Of a DNA stretch of 64,000 nucleotides, positions 21,001 to 32,464 are shown in pieces. The first letter of the stretch is position 1. Every line of letters starts with the position of its first letter. The DNA is from Brachypodium distachyon (taxonomy: Eukaryota; Streptophyta; Magnoliopsida; Poales; Poaceae), in assembly GCF_000005505.3 (NCBI RefSeq), contig NC_016132.3:20884501-20948500 (forward strand), read 5' to 3'. The notes below the pieces were generated by a model, which did not search any database, had not been told where the DNA came from, and saw only the letters and a program-made list of their open reading frames with translations. The translations under genes and the position numbers were made by a program.

Positions 21001-24000
21001 ATTTGTTTCTTTAGATGCATTTTTTAATTGGGATATGGTTTATAACTTCTTTATATTCAGTTTGACAATAAATTGTTATTTTCATTTAGAACATGATGGA
21101 TAAACAAAGCAGTTCTTTTATTGTTTGATATGCTGCTGTTGATGTTTTCATGATGTTAATTTTAGTGTTCTAATTTGCAAGCATGTGTTGATTTTGTTTC
21201 TTTGCACATACTATAAACTCCACATATTTGGTGATGGAATTATTCATCTGTAGATAAATGTTGGTCGACCAAGTTTATTAGCACTGCATATATGCTGCTA
21301 GAAGTCATTCAATAGCTGAAACATTGTGCCGTGATAATTCAATTGATGCTACTCCTGAACACTGGAACATCCCAAATTTTGGCTTATCAAGATGACTATT
21401 TAGGAGATATGATCTCATCAAAGTGAAACACATTTTAAGTTAATTATGTTTATTTATATATGTGCTAGTAATGAAAGGTGGAATATACCGATAGGTGTTT
21501 ATCATAGTTAAATCGCTCCCATTTTGACAGACATGCTTAGTTTATCCTTTGCATCGCTAATTCTCGATTTAAAAAATGGCACATTCATTATGAAATTTTG
21601 CTTAATGGAGCATCAATCATCCTAATATATTTAACTAGTTATAGTTTTCTAATATATCTGGTCGCGGATTTCTAATTTTGCTATGTAAGATGTTTGATGA
21701 TGAGAAAAAAGGAACAATGTTGCTGAGAAATCCAGGTCATGAGAACTTGGTGATTTTTGCCTTGTCCATCTTTGCTTTGTTTCTTTCAACTAGATACTCT
21801 ACTTCGGATCTTAGATGGTTTTTTCTTGCATGATTTATGTCTTATACTACATGTTACTAATGAAATCCTACATGTATCAGGCAAACAAGTGGCGCTGTAA
21901 GGAGACCTAGGGGTGGCTGGACACCTGAAGAGGTTAGTATTTAACTCTTTATTTTTAAATAACTCACTTCTGCTTCATCTTCTATAGGTTCAGTGTATCT
22001 GTAATACAACCTCTAGTGTCAAACTGGTTGTTATATGACATCTGCTATTATCTTGCTCTGCTAGTGCATCCAGGCATTTTCTTCCCTCAGTTGACCTGGC
22101 TATATATTCTCATTTTGCTGCAGGATGCAAAGTTGCGCAAGGCAGTTTCTGCTTTCGAGGGCCAAAATTGGAAGAAGATAGGTGTGGATCTCCTTCGTGC
22201 TCTGCATCAGTAATCAATATCCACCCAACAATTCCGTAAAACTAGTAGTCAATAATCATATGTACTCCGTATTTCTCTTTGTTTCTTTGGTTTATATGCG
22301 TTGTTCTCATGTCACAGAATTTTGTCTATTTGATCATGCAATATATATGTTTAACATTAGATAAGTGTATCTTTCGTTCCTCAACTATTGTCAAAGTGCA
22401 GGTTTCATCTCTCAACCTTTTTTTGTGCAAATTTCGTCCCTTAGCTGCTAATACCGGGTAAATTTGATCCCGGTCCAGTATAGTTTGGTCAACCTTGACC
22501 ATCAGGTTTGACCAAACTGTACCAGCTTTAGGACCAAATTTACCTGATATTAGGAGAGGAGGGATGAATTTCCCACAAAAGAAGTTAAGGGAAAACCTAC
22601 ACTTTGATAATAGTTGAGGGGCGCGAAGTAAACTTATATGGTAATATTATTTCTTGTGAGAAGAGTGCGCTATACCTCTTGCTAGGAAGTTTCAATCTTA
22701 TATTATATTAAACTCTATAGGGTTTAGAGGCATGTTAGAGTCACCAAAAGAAGTATCTATTCATACTTCATTTTCAATGTTTGAGGTAGAACTCATGTTG
22801 CACCCCCTATAGGATTTGAGGCGCATTTTGAAGATGAGTTACCTATAACAATGAAAGTTAGCATAGGGTAAATTACATGTTTACTTTGGGAAACTGTAAA
22901 ACATTTTAATTAAAGTAACACAATCTCATAGAAGATATTTGGTGTTTATGTTTGCAGCCGAATCTTTTCCAGATAGGACAGAAGCACAATGTTTGCATAG
23001 ATGGCAAAAGGTTCTGGACCCTGAACTACTAAAAGGACCTTGGACCAAAGAGGTTTGTTGGTTTTGGTGCATTGAATCAAAATCTGCATATTATATATTG
23101 TAATATGTACATTCATTAAGTTCTCTTACAGGAAGATGAGACTATTATCGACATGGTGAAGGAGCACGGGCCAAGAAAATGGTCTGATATAGCAAAGTCA
23201 CTCCGTGGTCGTACTGGTAAACAGTGCCGAGAGAGGTATTCATTTCATAATGTACCATTTATGATGTTGCAATCAACAAACTAGTTATTCAACGCACGCT
23301 CACTTTTCAGACCTAATAATTGGTGGTTGTTGATTTTTCTTCTCTAATGTAAATTGTGGTAAATATTTTTAGGAAATGTTTCACCCAAGTCCTGTGCTAT
23401 CAAAACTGGATATCACTTTGGCCTCTCCAAATCTTTCTGTGTGGCACCATGTTTTAGTATGGTTAATATCAGTATTTTGTCGATGTGGCACTTTGTTAAC
23501 AAGGAAAGAGAAGGGAACCGTCTCTTATGATGAATACATCTCTTCACGCAAACCACACAAAAATCACTAAATTTCTCTCACAAATCTATTAACGGTTAAA
23601 TGACAACTACTTTGGATACAACACTAATAGACAATGCATTTGTGAGATTGTATCTTAACATTAACCATCAGTCCTGCACTAAGAGACAACAACTACAGAA
23701 AATGCATTGGGAGAGGCGACTCCATTTAAAATCTTTATAGATGAGACCTACGCCCTCTTTTGTTTAGTCACAGTAATAGCGGAAAATCTGGTTCTCAGAG
23801 ATAACTGTTGGTGTTTTTATTTATCGGCAGGACAAGAGAGTTAAAGTTATATAGCAACCGTCCATGAGATCTTGCAATTGTCCTAACAACTTTTCAAAAA
23901 AATTCCAAAGTCCTGCGCAATGTCTAGAAACACGTCTATGGAAACACAACCAGCTCCTATTCACAATAAAAGAGCTAACCCAAGAACTTCTGTCACCAGA

Positions 24001-26009
24001 ACCCAAAATTCGTGTGCAATTGCATCCCCTGAGCACAGGGGGTCTCTTCGATGCCATGCTCCTTTTTGTCCACTTTAAGTTTAACAATTCTTTTTTTTTG
24101 CAGTAGTCTACTGTGTATGGTTACCTTACAATGTGGGGTTCTTCAACACACATGACACATGGTGGAGTGTAGGGATCCATGGACTCCGACATAGCCATGA
24201 TTTATCTGTTGTGGCATAGAGCCAATAACACCATATGAAGCGTTAGTTAAAAGCTAGTTCTCAAAGACTTAGACCCGGTTCTTACACTTGGAGCATGCAG
24301 ATGTTAATCTTTTTTCTGTGCGTGCACCAATTCTAGCCACATAAAAAATACATCCGTGGATCCAACCATTGGTGTCCTAGGCTGCTGCATACTCCCTTGA
24401 GAAAAACGAGCAGGTGGGAAAAGTTGGTGAGTTGAGGAAAAAATAATCTGACCAGCGGGTCCCAAAAGTAGAGGCTACAAATATCTATATTGGAGCAGTT
24501 TCTAGATTCTTAGCATCTCTATATGTGGCAGTTTTCTGGACTCCACACATTGCTCCGATGATTTGATTTGCCAAAATTGGACATATTAAAAAGTTGCAGC
24601 ATCCTTGAAATGTGAATGGTGTATGTTAGATTCAAATTTCTAGATAGCCAGAGACTAGTGCCAGCAGCATGAGTAATTTTTATCAGAACAGTGTTTCTCA
24701 GTTCTTTCCAAATAATCTTACCTGGCGATCAGGCTGATTTAAGCTATCAGTTGAATATTGATTTACATATCTAATATATATAGTCTTAGTAAGGTTTCTT
24801 GTTTACTTGATTCAACATTTGATGTAATAAAGTATGCAGCATAAAACACCGCTCACTTTACTTTTGACGTTACTCTTATATTTTAGATGGCATAATAGTT
24901 TGAATCCACAATTAAGAAAAGGATTTTGGACTGTTGAGGAGGAGCGTTTGCTTGTTAATGCTCATCGCATGCTTGGTAATAAATGGGCAGATATTGCAAA
25001 ACTTCTTCCTGGAAGGTACTCCCTTTTTGAAAAATTGTTTCTCATACATTTAGTTTATACTAAATCTTGTTGCTTGTCAGATGATGGTCTCTGTCATACC
25101 TATTGAGAAATTTAGGAAGCTCTGTAGTATTATGTATCAACTTGTTCCTCAGTGAGACTACTGTTTAGGGTTCATGTTCTGTCTTGTCTCACCAACTAGA
25201 GTTTTAGACAAAGTTTAGTTTGCACTTGAACAGTTTGTGTTCTCCTGTCAGAAATAGAGATTAGAAGCCCTTGTTTAGGATAAGTCCTCTGTATAAACAT
25301 TATTTTATCCTCTTTATTTGATGATGCATTCCACTTGTACTTTTTCCTAATACAATGACTTTAGTAGATGTATGGTCTAGACATTTGTTTAATAAGTTCG
25401 ACGTCTTAAAACTGATTTATTTTTGTCATACAGAATTTGACATGTACCTGACATAGTGAATGGACATTTTTAGCCTTATAGGTCCCGCTACTTGGCTAGA
25501 TGATCAAGAAATGAAATTTCTACTAGACGTTAGTGTGACTAGGATGATCAGAACTGAAATTTCCAGTATGGAGAATGAAAATACTCAAATACACATTATT
25601 TGATGCAGTATTCAAAATGGAAATGCACGTTATTTCGATTTATCTCTTGTGAATGCGTTACTGCATTCTGTCATTTATCTGATGGTCCTATACATAAACT
25701 TCTACCATTTTTTTTCATTAATAGAAATTACCTCATTTAATCAAACAATTGTACATGCGCAACTGCTTGTATTTCAGCTTGTGCTGATTTAATTTTGTTC
25801 ATGACTCCAGGACAGATAACGCAGTAAAGAACCATTGGAACAGTTCAATGAGAAAAAGGCTAAAGCACTATAATCGCAGTGTCACTCGTAATGATTTGAA
25901 ACATGCAGCAAATCGGCCACCTGCTGAGAACCATATAGACTTGAATAAAGAGCCAAGTATCAGTTGGCAAGACTGCTCAGTAGTAGTTGATCACTCTCAT
26001 CCTGCCTAG
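18059..26009 (+). CDS. MYB3R: MYB3R transcription factor, copy B, ending at a premature TAG
   Basis: Seven coding exons read with consistent phase: 18059-18201, 21881-21932, 22124-22181, 22958-23052, 23132-23235, 24887-25015 and 25811-26009. All introns are GT-AG. The start ATG at 18059 opens MAAVEERNGDGGTGW..., and the 5'UTR intron explains the upstream frame. The 259-residue product holds a complete three-repeat MYB domain: R1 from GGWTPEEDAKLRKAV, R2 from KGPWTKEEDETIIDM and R3 from KGFWTVEEERLLVNA to NHWNSSMRKRL, with all the regularly spaced Trp expected. Translation then meets TAG at 26007-26009, where copy A has CAG (Gln). A truncated protein would keep DNA binding but lose about 311 C-terminal residues. 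Introns 1 and 5 are long; intron 1 hosts Cassandra and intron 3 a MITE. The gene may be a pseudogene or make a shortened competitor protein; the sequence alone cannot tell. Confidence 0.88.
18522..18545. repeat. (GT)n microsatellite
   Basis: About 12 GT repeats in intron 1 of MYB3R copy B. Confidence 0.95.
18720..19148. repeat. ~215-bp direct tandem duplication in MYB3R copy B intron 1
   Basis: 18720-18933 and 18934-19148 align along their length: AACCATTACATATT... / AACCATAATGTATT..., GAGCATTTCTAGGCT, AACATCATGGCCCT, GGTCTGACTC and a GC-rich AAACCCTAG(C/G)CGCCG end. The copies are about 80 % alike by eye. The repeat unit ends with sequence reminiscent of a gene leader, but no ORF is preserved. 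Confidence 0.8.
20122..20354 (+). repeat. Cassandra 5' LTR
   Basis: Starts TATGACATACTGG, where the 3' LTR has TGTGACATACCGG, so the canonical TG has become TA. It ends GCATTGCA. 5S-like box A/C region at about 20200-20250. It is 233 bp against 241 bp for the 3' LTR because it lacks a short segment around CCCATCCAAAAGG. Confidence 0.9.
20358..20369 (+). promoter_or_regulatory. Primer binding site (initiator Met-tRNA)
   Basis: TGGTATCAGAGC begins three bases after the 5' LTR. This is the usual PBS of plant Copia, TRIM and Cassandra elements. Confidence 0.93.
20562..20802 (+). repeat. Cassandra 3' LTR
   Basis: Begins TGTGACATACC after a purine-rich GAGGAGGGTTG tract and ends GAGCGTTACA, followed by the target duplicate GTTCC. 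It retains the fuller 5S-like segment: CATCCAAAAGGAACCTC then TTAAGCGTGCTTGG. Confidence 0.9.
22363..22636. mobile_element. Palindromic MITE in MYB3R copy B intron 3
   Basis: Long imperfect terminal inverted repeats: TAAGTGTATCTTTCGTTCCT at the left against the complement of the right end TTGAGGGGCGCGAAGTAAACTTA, with CAACTATTGTCAAAGTG/CACTTTGATAATAGTTG inside. A second inner palindrome (GGTCAACCTTGACC) sits near the middle. About 274 bp, no ORF. Family not assigned. Confidence 0.75.
23240..24886. other. Intron 5 of MYB3R copy B, enlarged
   Basis: 1.65 kb between exons 23132-23235 and 24887-25015. Short ORFs have no motif. The size and a few transposon-like phrases suggest one or more old insertions, but no clear ends were found. 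Confidence 0.5.
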
Positions 26010-26945
26010 AGTCCAAGGATATGCAGTTTGGGAAATATTAAGGGCTGTTCAAATTTCCTCTCTCCTTCCATGCCAGTTGCTCGACCAGTAACTTTATGTG
26101 AGGCATCAGTACCTGATGATTCTGCTGTTGCTTTAGCATTGCTGGGGCTGAAAAGGGATTCTGGTCATGACCAGGACAGGGGACTAATGTTCGTTTCTGA
26201 GAACGGCCTGGAAATTGATCTCATGACAGATAAAATGGGTCCTTCAGGACTAGCCAAGTCAGGTGAAACAGCAAACATTGGATGTGAATCACCCTCGCAG
26301 AATGAGGCTCGGCCCTTTGGTTCTCTTCGTTATCAGATACCTATGCTAGATGATACTGGCCTTGCTCGTTCCCCAGCTTTCTCAACACATCATGGGGTTG
26401 CATCTCAGTCACTAACTGGTTATACTACTCCCTTTCCTACAGATGGAAAGAAATCAGATCTGCTAAGTGTTGACGCAATATTGAAGAGCGCCGCTGAAAA
26501 CTTCCCAAGCACTCCTTCTATACTGAGGTGCAGAAAAAGGAAGAAACCAGCGCCTGATCAGGATTGTGAGCTTAGGATCGACACAAACGGTGGTAGTTTT
26601 GACACTCCCATGGGAAACTCCAATGCAGATGGCCCAAATTCATTTAAAAATTCAACATCTCTGTCCGATGTTTTGGGGAAGTCTGATGATTCCCCTTCAT
26701 ACCGACCAAGGTCAAAAAGCATGGCTGTCTTGAAAACCATTGAGGAGCATCTAGATTTTTCATCCGATGCAATGGATATTTCTGACACCTCTGGGCTTTG
26801 GAAACCTGCTTGCCGGAGTTCTGAAATCATCAATTCCAGCACAGATATTTCAAGCGTGCAAGATAAGAAAATTGGTGGGCATATGATTGGATTGGAAACT
26901 TCAACCGATGACTTTGTACACACAACCAAGTTAGATGCAATCTAA
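26010..26945 (+). pseudogene. MYB3R copy B C-terminal region, in frame beyond the premature stop
   Basis: After TAG 26007-26009 the same frame stays open for 311 codons to TAA 26943-26945, exactly where copy A ends. It keeps the conserved blocks (VDAILKSAAENFPSTPSIL near 26470; PRSKSMAVLKTIEEHLDF near 26710). Relative to copy A, changes are mostly substitutions and in-frame indels. One nonsense mutation is therefore the only visible lesion. A 3'UTR intron like that of copy A spans about 26969-27153. Confidence 0.85.
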
Positions 26946-27174
26946 TTATGCAGCATTCGGGTAGTCAGGTATGATAGCTATACTGCATTGCATGTCTTTC
27001 AGTAGTGCACTTTTGCATACACAATGAGAAAGTTGCATTGTCTATGCTAGACCTTGAATTAACCAGTTAACTCCAATTTTTTCATGTATGGAGGTCCTTG
27101 AAATGATTCATCTTGGAGTACTTAATTTACAAATTACCTCCCCTACCTTGCAGAAACAGTAGGTGATCCGCCAA

Positions 27175-28170
27175 AGAGCACAAAAGGAACTCCTGTGTAT
27201 AACCTGGCTTGCTCATAGTTAGCAGTTCAATTTTAGGAGATCAAACTGTGTTCTATTTTCAATCAACATCTGGACCTGGACTCGAATCTACAAGAAATTG
27301 TAATCTGTTTTCGTTGTAACATTCTCTGACGGCTTTCTGCTGGTTCATATATAGGTTGGAATTTAAAGACATGTACCGTTGTTAGTTTGATCCTAATAAG
27401 GGTATGTGCCTTTGGTTCTTGCCCAAATTTGCCTTACCAAAATTTTGGCAACTCATACTATCTTGGTCTTGACTTGGTTTGCTGCAAAATAATTGGTTGC
27501 TTGTGGTATCTTGCCCACCACCTCACATTTCCTTTCATAATCCAAAATTTGGCCAAGGACTAACGAATCTTTTGCCCCGTTTTTGCTAGCATATGGTTGA
27601 GAAAAATTGGTAGAGCATGAATAGACATAAACCAAACATATCCTATATCATCTTTACTCGTAAAGATTTTGGTTGGTGGACGCAGGCCGCCGTATTCAAA
27701 TCATCGCCACCTACTAATTTGATTGTTTATCCAGTGATATTACAATGTTCTCTTTAAAGAGCAGAAGATTTTTTTTTCAATCCATAGAGACACGCGGTTG
27801 CTGTGTTAGTAGAAGAAATGCTATATGCACTTTTAAATACAACAGCTAATTGAAAACTAATTGAAAAATGAAATGCTACAGGATTTCTAGTACAGTTGAC
27901 AATTTCTTCCTGTTCAAGGTTGGATCCCATCTACTCCCTCCGTCGCAACTCGCAACAGTCAAACTCGTCGGCACACAATTTTGCTTCACTACTGTTGTTT
28001 GGAGTAAAGCTGGCTCGATTTGGCATGCATGCCTTGAACTAACAAGTCAACACTGTAAGCATAGCTTGTGTGGTTAGTGGGAGACGACATACCCCAACGA
28101 TAGTGAATCATCTGATGATCTTTTTAGTGGGAGGCGATATACCCAACGGAGTCGTATCCGTATTGTTACA
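27175..28170. other. MYB3R copy B 3' flank
   Basis: 3'UTR exon from about 27154, then AT-rich intergenic DNA. 27930-28080 holds a partial Stowaway-like start (CTCCCTCCGTCGCAACTCG) and sequence resembling 2870-2910 of the copy A flank (CACACAATTTTGCTTC; GATTTGGCATGCATG). A phrase GGGAG(A/G)CGA(C/T)ATACCCCAA occurs at 28079, 28130 and again at 29010. Confidence 0.45.
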
Positions 28171-28171
28171 G

Positions 28172-28932
28172 CTCTTTTACGGTACCCCGGATTTAATATG
28201 AACCGTTCATTTCTCTTCATCCAGCGACCGGTATTATCTGGTACTCCATCGTTAGGCTCATGGAGTACCGATCAAAAACTACCGGAGTACCATGAATTGC
28301 AGGACAAAATCGTAATTGCATGACGGTGGTGGGGCTCATTGTGCGTTAAAAAAATGGGATCTTGCTTTGCCGGACACAAATGTTGCCACGCCGGCGGGCA
28401 ATTAGAGCGCCGTGCCACCGCCGGACTAAGAGATGGAGAGAAGTGGACGAAGCCGCCGCCTGCCGCGCAGACAGCGGACGAACAGATGGAGCAGCTCAGC
28501 GCCGCCCGGCGACGATCACGCATGCACGCATATGGCTTTTGATGAATGGATTTATCTCTCTCCTAAACACTTGTTGATTAATTCATGCATCTCATCAAGA
28601 TAAATCGATCGGGTCCCTCCAACTCTAAAATTAATGATTGGTGTGTGTTCTTTTCTAAATGGCTGCTGACTACTAATTAATCACTTGATGATTCATTCAT
28701 GCATCAACCATGCTCCGCCGCCGCTCGACTGGAGTTCCTCCGATCAGGATCGGGACGGGGTCGGACGGGAGGGACCGCCGCCGCCACTTGACTGGGCCAG
28801 CCTAGATCGACAGTTTTTTTTCATGAATCTTGTACCCTTTTGAAAATGTCTAATTTGCCCTTCAATATGGACGGTGAGATTTGCTCAGCATTTCATATGA
28901 GTTTTTGGAGTATCGGGATACCGTAAAAATCC
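28172..28932. mobile_element. Candidate TIR element with GC-rich interior
   Basis: Left TTTTACGGTACCCCGGAT and right (reverse complement) TTTTTACGGTATCCCGATAC form imperfect terminal inverted repeats about 760 bp apart. Inner copies of GGTACTCC(A/G)T / GGAGTACC add to the palindromic nature. Two GC-rich patches (28370-28530, 28715-28795) are of different composition from the AT-rich ends, as in Pack-MULE-like elements. I could not find a convincing target duplication. Confidence 0.4.
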
Positions 28933-29093
28933 TTTATTCTTATCCCCATCATGGATCAAATCACTGGTTTGACATTCTGCATGTCTCATTAAATCAGATC
29001 TTTTTGCTGGGAGGCGACATACCCCAAACCAAGTCTCCGACTATAGTGAATCATCTGTGTCGATTTGGCCAATCTTGATATTCCGCGTCATTG

Positions 29094-29122
29094 TGTGTGT
29101 GTGTGTGTCTGTGTGTGTGTGA
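29094..29122. repeat. (TG)n microsatellite
   Basis: TGTGTGTGTG with one interruption (TCTG). Confidence 0.95.
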
Positions 29123-29151
29123 ACGTATCATGTATTTGCGTCTAAATTGTA

Positions 29152-29265
29152 CTCCCTCCGTCACATGTTAAGTGTCGAAATATTACATGTATCTAGACGT
29201 ATTTTAATATATAGATATATCAATATTTAGACAAATTTGAGTAACTTGATATGGGACGGAGGGAG
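29152..29265. mobile_element. Stowaway MITE
   Basis: CTCCCTCCGTCACATGTTAA ... GATATGGGACGGAGGGAG, 114 bp, palindromic, TA at 29150-29151 and 29266-29267. Confidence 0.93.
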
Positions 29266-29689
29266 TACTAGATGTTTTAAAGCAAAGTAAAGGCTGTTGT
29301 GTTTTTTTCCGGATGAAATAGCAAGATGGTTATTCAACTTGTGCAGGTTTACAGTCGGCTAATGCTAAAAAAGAAATAAAATCTGGAGCCTTGTTGCGAC
29401 CAACAAGCGGTGCTCACATAGAATCTACTGAGGATCTGTGGTTAGCTAGGCAATGTGCAACCTTTTGATCTCTATCGATCTTCCTGAATATCATCGATCC
29501 ATCTCTGGCTGTTCTTTGAGCCTCAGACTACCTTTAGGAAGATGGGCATTTCTTTCTTGGATCGGTCATCTGTCGTCGAGGACACCAAACTCAAGCAGCA
29601 CTGTGCAGTCTTTTTCAGTAAGATATATCTATACCAATATATTAAATTGGAGTTGGTGATGATGGTACGGCACGTCACTTCACCGAAAT

Positions 29690-30430
29690 TATGAACCGTT
29701 GTCCCCACGTGTCTTTTATCCCGGCTCCCGCAGTCCTCAAGCACAGAAAAAACACATACCGCACAAAAAAGAAAAAAAGGAAATCAACAGAGCCCTCCTC
29801 GCTCCGCCTCCTCTCCTACGAATCTCACGCCCACCCCCTGCCCGATCTAGATCTCGCCGCCGCCCTTCAGATCTCGCCAGCGCTCGCCGCCGCTCTTGGT
29901 CGCCTCCACCAGCTCGTGCGTGTCGACAGCGTCCATGTGCGGAAGGCGGCTGCGGACCTGCGGCTCCGTCGCGCGCTCCGACCGCCGCCTCCACCGGCTC
30001 GTGTGCGCCGGTGGCTCCCCGCGGGACTTGGACGGCGATGGGATGAGCCTGAGGCCGGAATGACGGTAGCCTCGCACAAGGTAGCAAGGACCGCGTCGGC
30101 GCGAGCCATCGGTGGTCCTCCAGACGGGCAGTGGCGCTCGGCGACCAGTGGCCGGACGCGATGTGTGGCGACGGGCGGACAAGGCTGCGAGAGGGCGCAT
30201 GCGGGCGGCGCACAGGCGTACCGAGCGGCAAGAGGGAGCAGACGGCGTGTGGGAGTGGACGGGCGGAGGCGGTGTGCACAAGCGGGTGGCCGCGCATGGC
30301 GGCGTACGTGATGTTCGGTGGCGGGATGAATCGGGACGGGGAGAGGAGGAGTTTGCACTCGGGGTGGATGGAGAGGATAGTCAGAGGGCGAGGGAGAGCG
30401 ATAAATTGGGAGAAGAGATTTGAGAAATAA
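29690..30430. other. GC-rich block, unrecognised, possibly captured gene sequence
   Basis: Abrupt change to about two-thirds GC. ORFs exist in four frames (up to 228 codons) but all are Arg/Ala/Pro-rich and none has a domain, so I call no gene. The first 200 bases look like a 5'UTR plus exon start (GAAAAAAAGG..., CCTCCTCGCTCCGCCTCC, AGATCTCGCC). A transposon-captured exon is possible. AT-rich intergenic DNA follows to 30832. Confidence 0.35.
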
Positions 30431-30832
30431 AGTACAGAATAAGAGTAATAGGAGAGCAGTGCAAGGAGAAATATAAAAATAAGACATGAGAAAAAAAGAA
30501 AGAGACCAGGGTATAACCCACGAAAGTAAACATACCATAATCGCTATATACATATGTGATCATGAAACACAACAACATCTAATTTGATGTTTTGATACAA
30601 TTTTTCGTTGTAGTCTTTAATTGTCACTCCACCGTAGGGCTAGCACGATTCCTTCCATGGCATCGCATATTTCTGCTTCAAGTTCAAGGGCGGCTGCACA
30701 ATTGATCAAGGTCGGCACGCAAATTAAAAATGACGCTGCCTGCAGCTTCATTGTTGTGTTGATAATAAGCAAGAACGAAATCAACTGTGTTTCCAAAGAG
30801 AAGAAATCTTAAGAGAGGGTAAGAAAGTAGCT

Positions 30833-31600
30833 CACTACCGAAAAACATGGCGTTGCCGGCGGCAACGGCCTTTGCTGGCGGCTTTTATCGGGTCGCAGGC
30901 AAAGCTACCGATATACCGTGGGCCGAGAAAACGACCGCCGGCAAAGGACCAAACAGGCTGTCGGCAAATAGCACAGCACGGCAAAAAGCGCGGGAAGCCA
31001 ACGCCAAAGGGAAGCCCATGGCAAAGAATGCCTGCACGTGGGCCCCCCGCGCGCAGTTAACGGTAGGCGAGACGGTGCGGGCGGGGAAAAAAATATGGAC
31101 CCACTTTGTCGGCGGCCGGCCATCGGCAAAGGGATACCAAATAAATCCCGCGCCCTCAAATTCAAACGTCCCTACCGTGCGCGGAGGAAAAAAAAGAAAA
31201 CGGTTTACTGGCGGCCCGCCCGACAAAGAGAGCAAAATGGGTCCGGCCCGCTCGGCCGGCCCCTTAACGGCTTCAGCCTTTCGCGTTTGGCGGCCCAGAA
31301 GCGGGCGCGCTGCCTTTGCACTGGACGTCCCACCTCGCCAATCTACGACCGTGCTGAGCTACATATATACGCGGCTCCCGTTTGTGTTTTGACTTCCTAT
31401 TGACTGCCAATGCTCCTCTCTCTCTCTCTCTCTCTCGCCCAATGGGTCGTTCGCTTCCTCTCGCTGGTCTGTGGGTCCGGTTTGTGGGCTCGGTAAAGAA
31501 TAAATATAATCCCGGGTGCGCCTGGTTGACCCTCGGTCAGGCCGGACGGGCAATTTTTTTGTACATATATTTTTTGCCGGCGGCCCCAGGAAAGGCTCAT
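30833..31600 (+). mobile_element. 5' end of a second CACTA element, truncated
   Basis: Starts CACTACCGAAAAACATGGCG, followed by many copies of (T)TTGCCGGCGGC, GGCAAAG and their complements (30845-31330), the arrangement of a CACTA 5' subterminal region. A TATA-like ACATATATACGCGG at about 31361 and a (CT)n leader at 31411-31437 follow, as in the intact element downstream. Neither a transposase nor a matching right end is found before unrelated sequence resumes around 31600-31700. The flank immediately left belongs to the duplicated MYB3R downstream region. Confidence 0.6.
31411..31437. repeat. (CT)n microsatellite
   Basis: About 12 CT repeats downstream of a TATA-like site. Confidence 0.95.
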
Positions 31601-32046
31601 GACCTCACTCGTTTAGCGCAAGGAGAGACGAAACCACGTGTTGGAGGCTTCATGCTCCTTGTAAGTTTTAGCTCATCGCTGCTTGTACCATAGTAATAGT
31701 GTAAAAAAAATGTAAATTTCTTAATTAATAAGTCTCTCTTTCTCGAAAAAAGAGTACTCACAATGCTTCCACTGTTGTCTAGCCAGTTCAATATAATCCT
31801 TTGATTCTTGTTGTCTTTGCTGAAAAGCTACATACATTCAAATGAAGGGATGCACGAGAAGAAGCAACAAATAAATGCGAAACGAGAGTGTCCGGAAGTA
31901 CTCCAATGGTACTTTTTAGCCTTTCGGTTGAGCCATCTAACTTTGTCACAGCCATGACATGGACTTGCGGTATATACGTGGTCAAAATATAAATTAATGA
32001 TGGGAATCGCCTTCCATCTCACAAAGAATGGTACGCAAGCATTTCA

Positions 32047-32205
32047 AAATTTTACTTTGACCAACAATTAAATTAATGATTTGAGATTTATGTGTTACAA
32101 AAATTATATCATTGGATTCGTATTTCAAAAAACTTTCCAATGATATAAAATTTGTAACATATAATCTACATACAATTGGTCTAATCGTTAATCAAAGTTC
32201 GATCT
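32047..32205. mobile_element. Palindromic MITE-like element
   Basis: TACTTTGACCAACAATTAA... is mirrored by ...TTAATCAAAGTTCGATC, and TTACAAAAATTATATCATTGG by CCAATGATATAAAATTTGTAA, around a centre near 32128. About 160 bp, AT-rich. Exact ends and target site are uncertain. Confidence 0.55.
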
Positions 32206-32432
32206 CGAAAAACGTGGACGTCATTCTTTATGAAAAGGACAGAGTACGATGTAGTGTAGATAGGTCTTTATAGCTATGCCTGATTGGAGTACATGGAACT
32301 TCTTACGACCACGAAGCATGCATTGAGAGGCCCTTTTCTTGATCAAACCATGCAAAGACTCCACGCACCCGAAATATAGCACTACGTACTTACTCTCATT
32401 TTGGCTCAAAAGATTTGCAACCCCGAGGATCG

Positions 32433-32449
32433 CACTACGCCAGAATGGG
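32433..32449 (+). repeat. CACTA left terminal inverted repeat with TSD TCG at 32430-32432
   Basis: CACTACGCCAGAATGGG. It shares CACT and parts of the following G/A-rich stretch with the right end, so the inverted repeat is imperfect. Confidence 0.88.
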
Positions 32450-32464
32450 TTACCGGCGCACGAG

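Noticed and set aside
29691..30553. Several overlapping ORFs of 100-228 codons
   Set aside because: Present in four frames because of high GC; sequences are low-complexity Arg/Ala/Pro with no motif.
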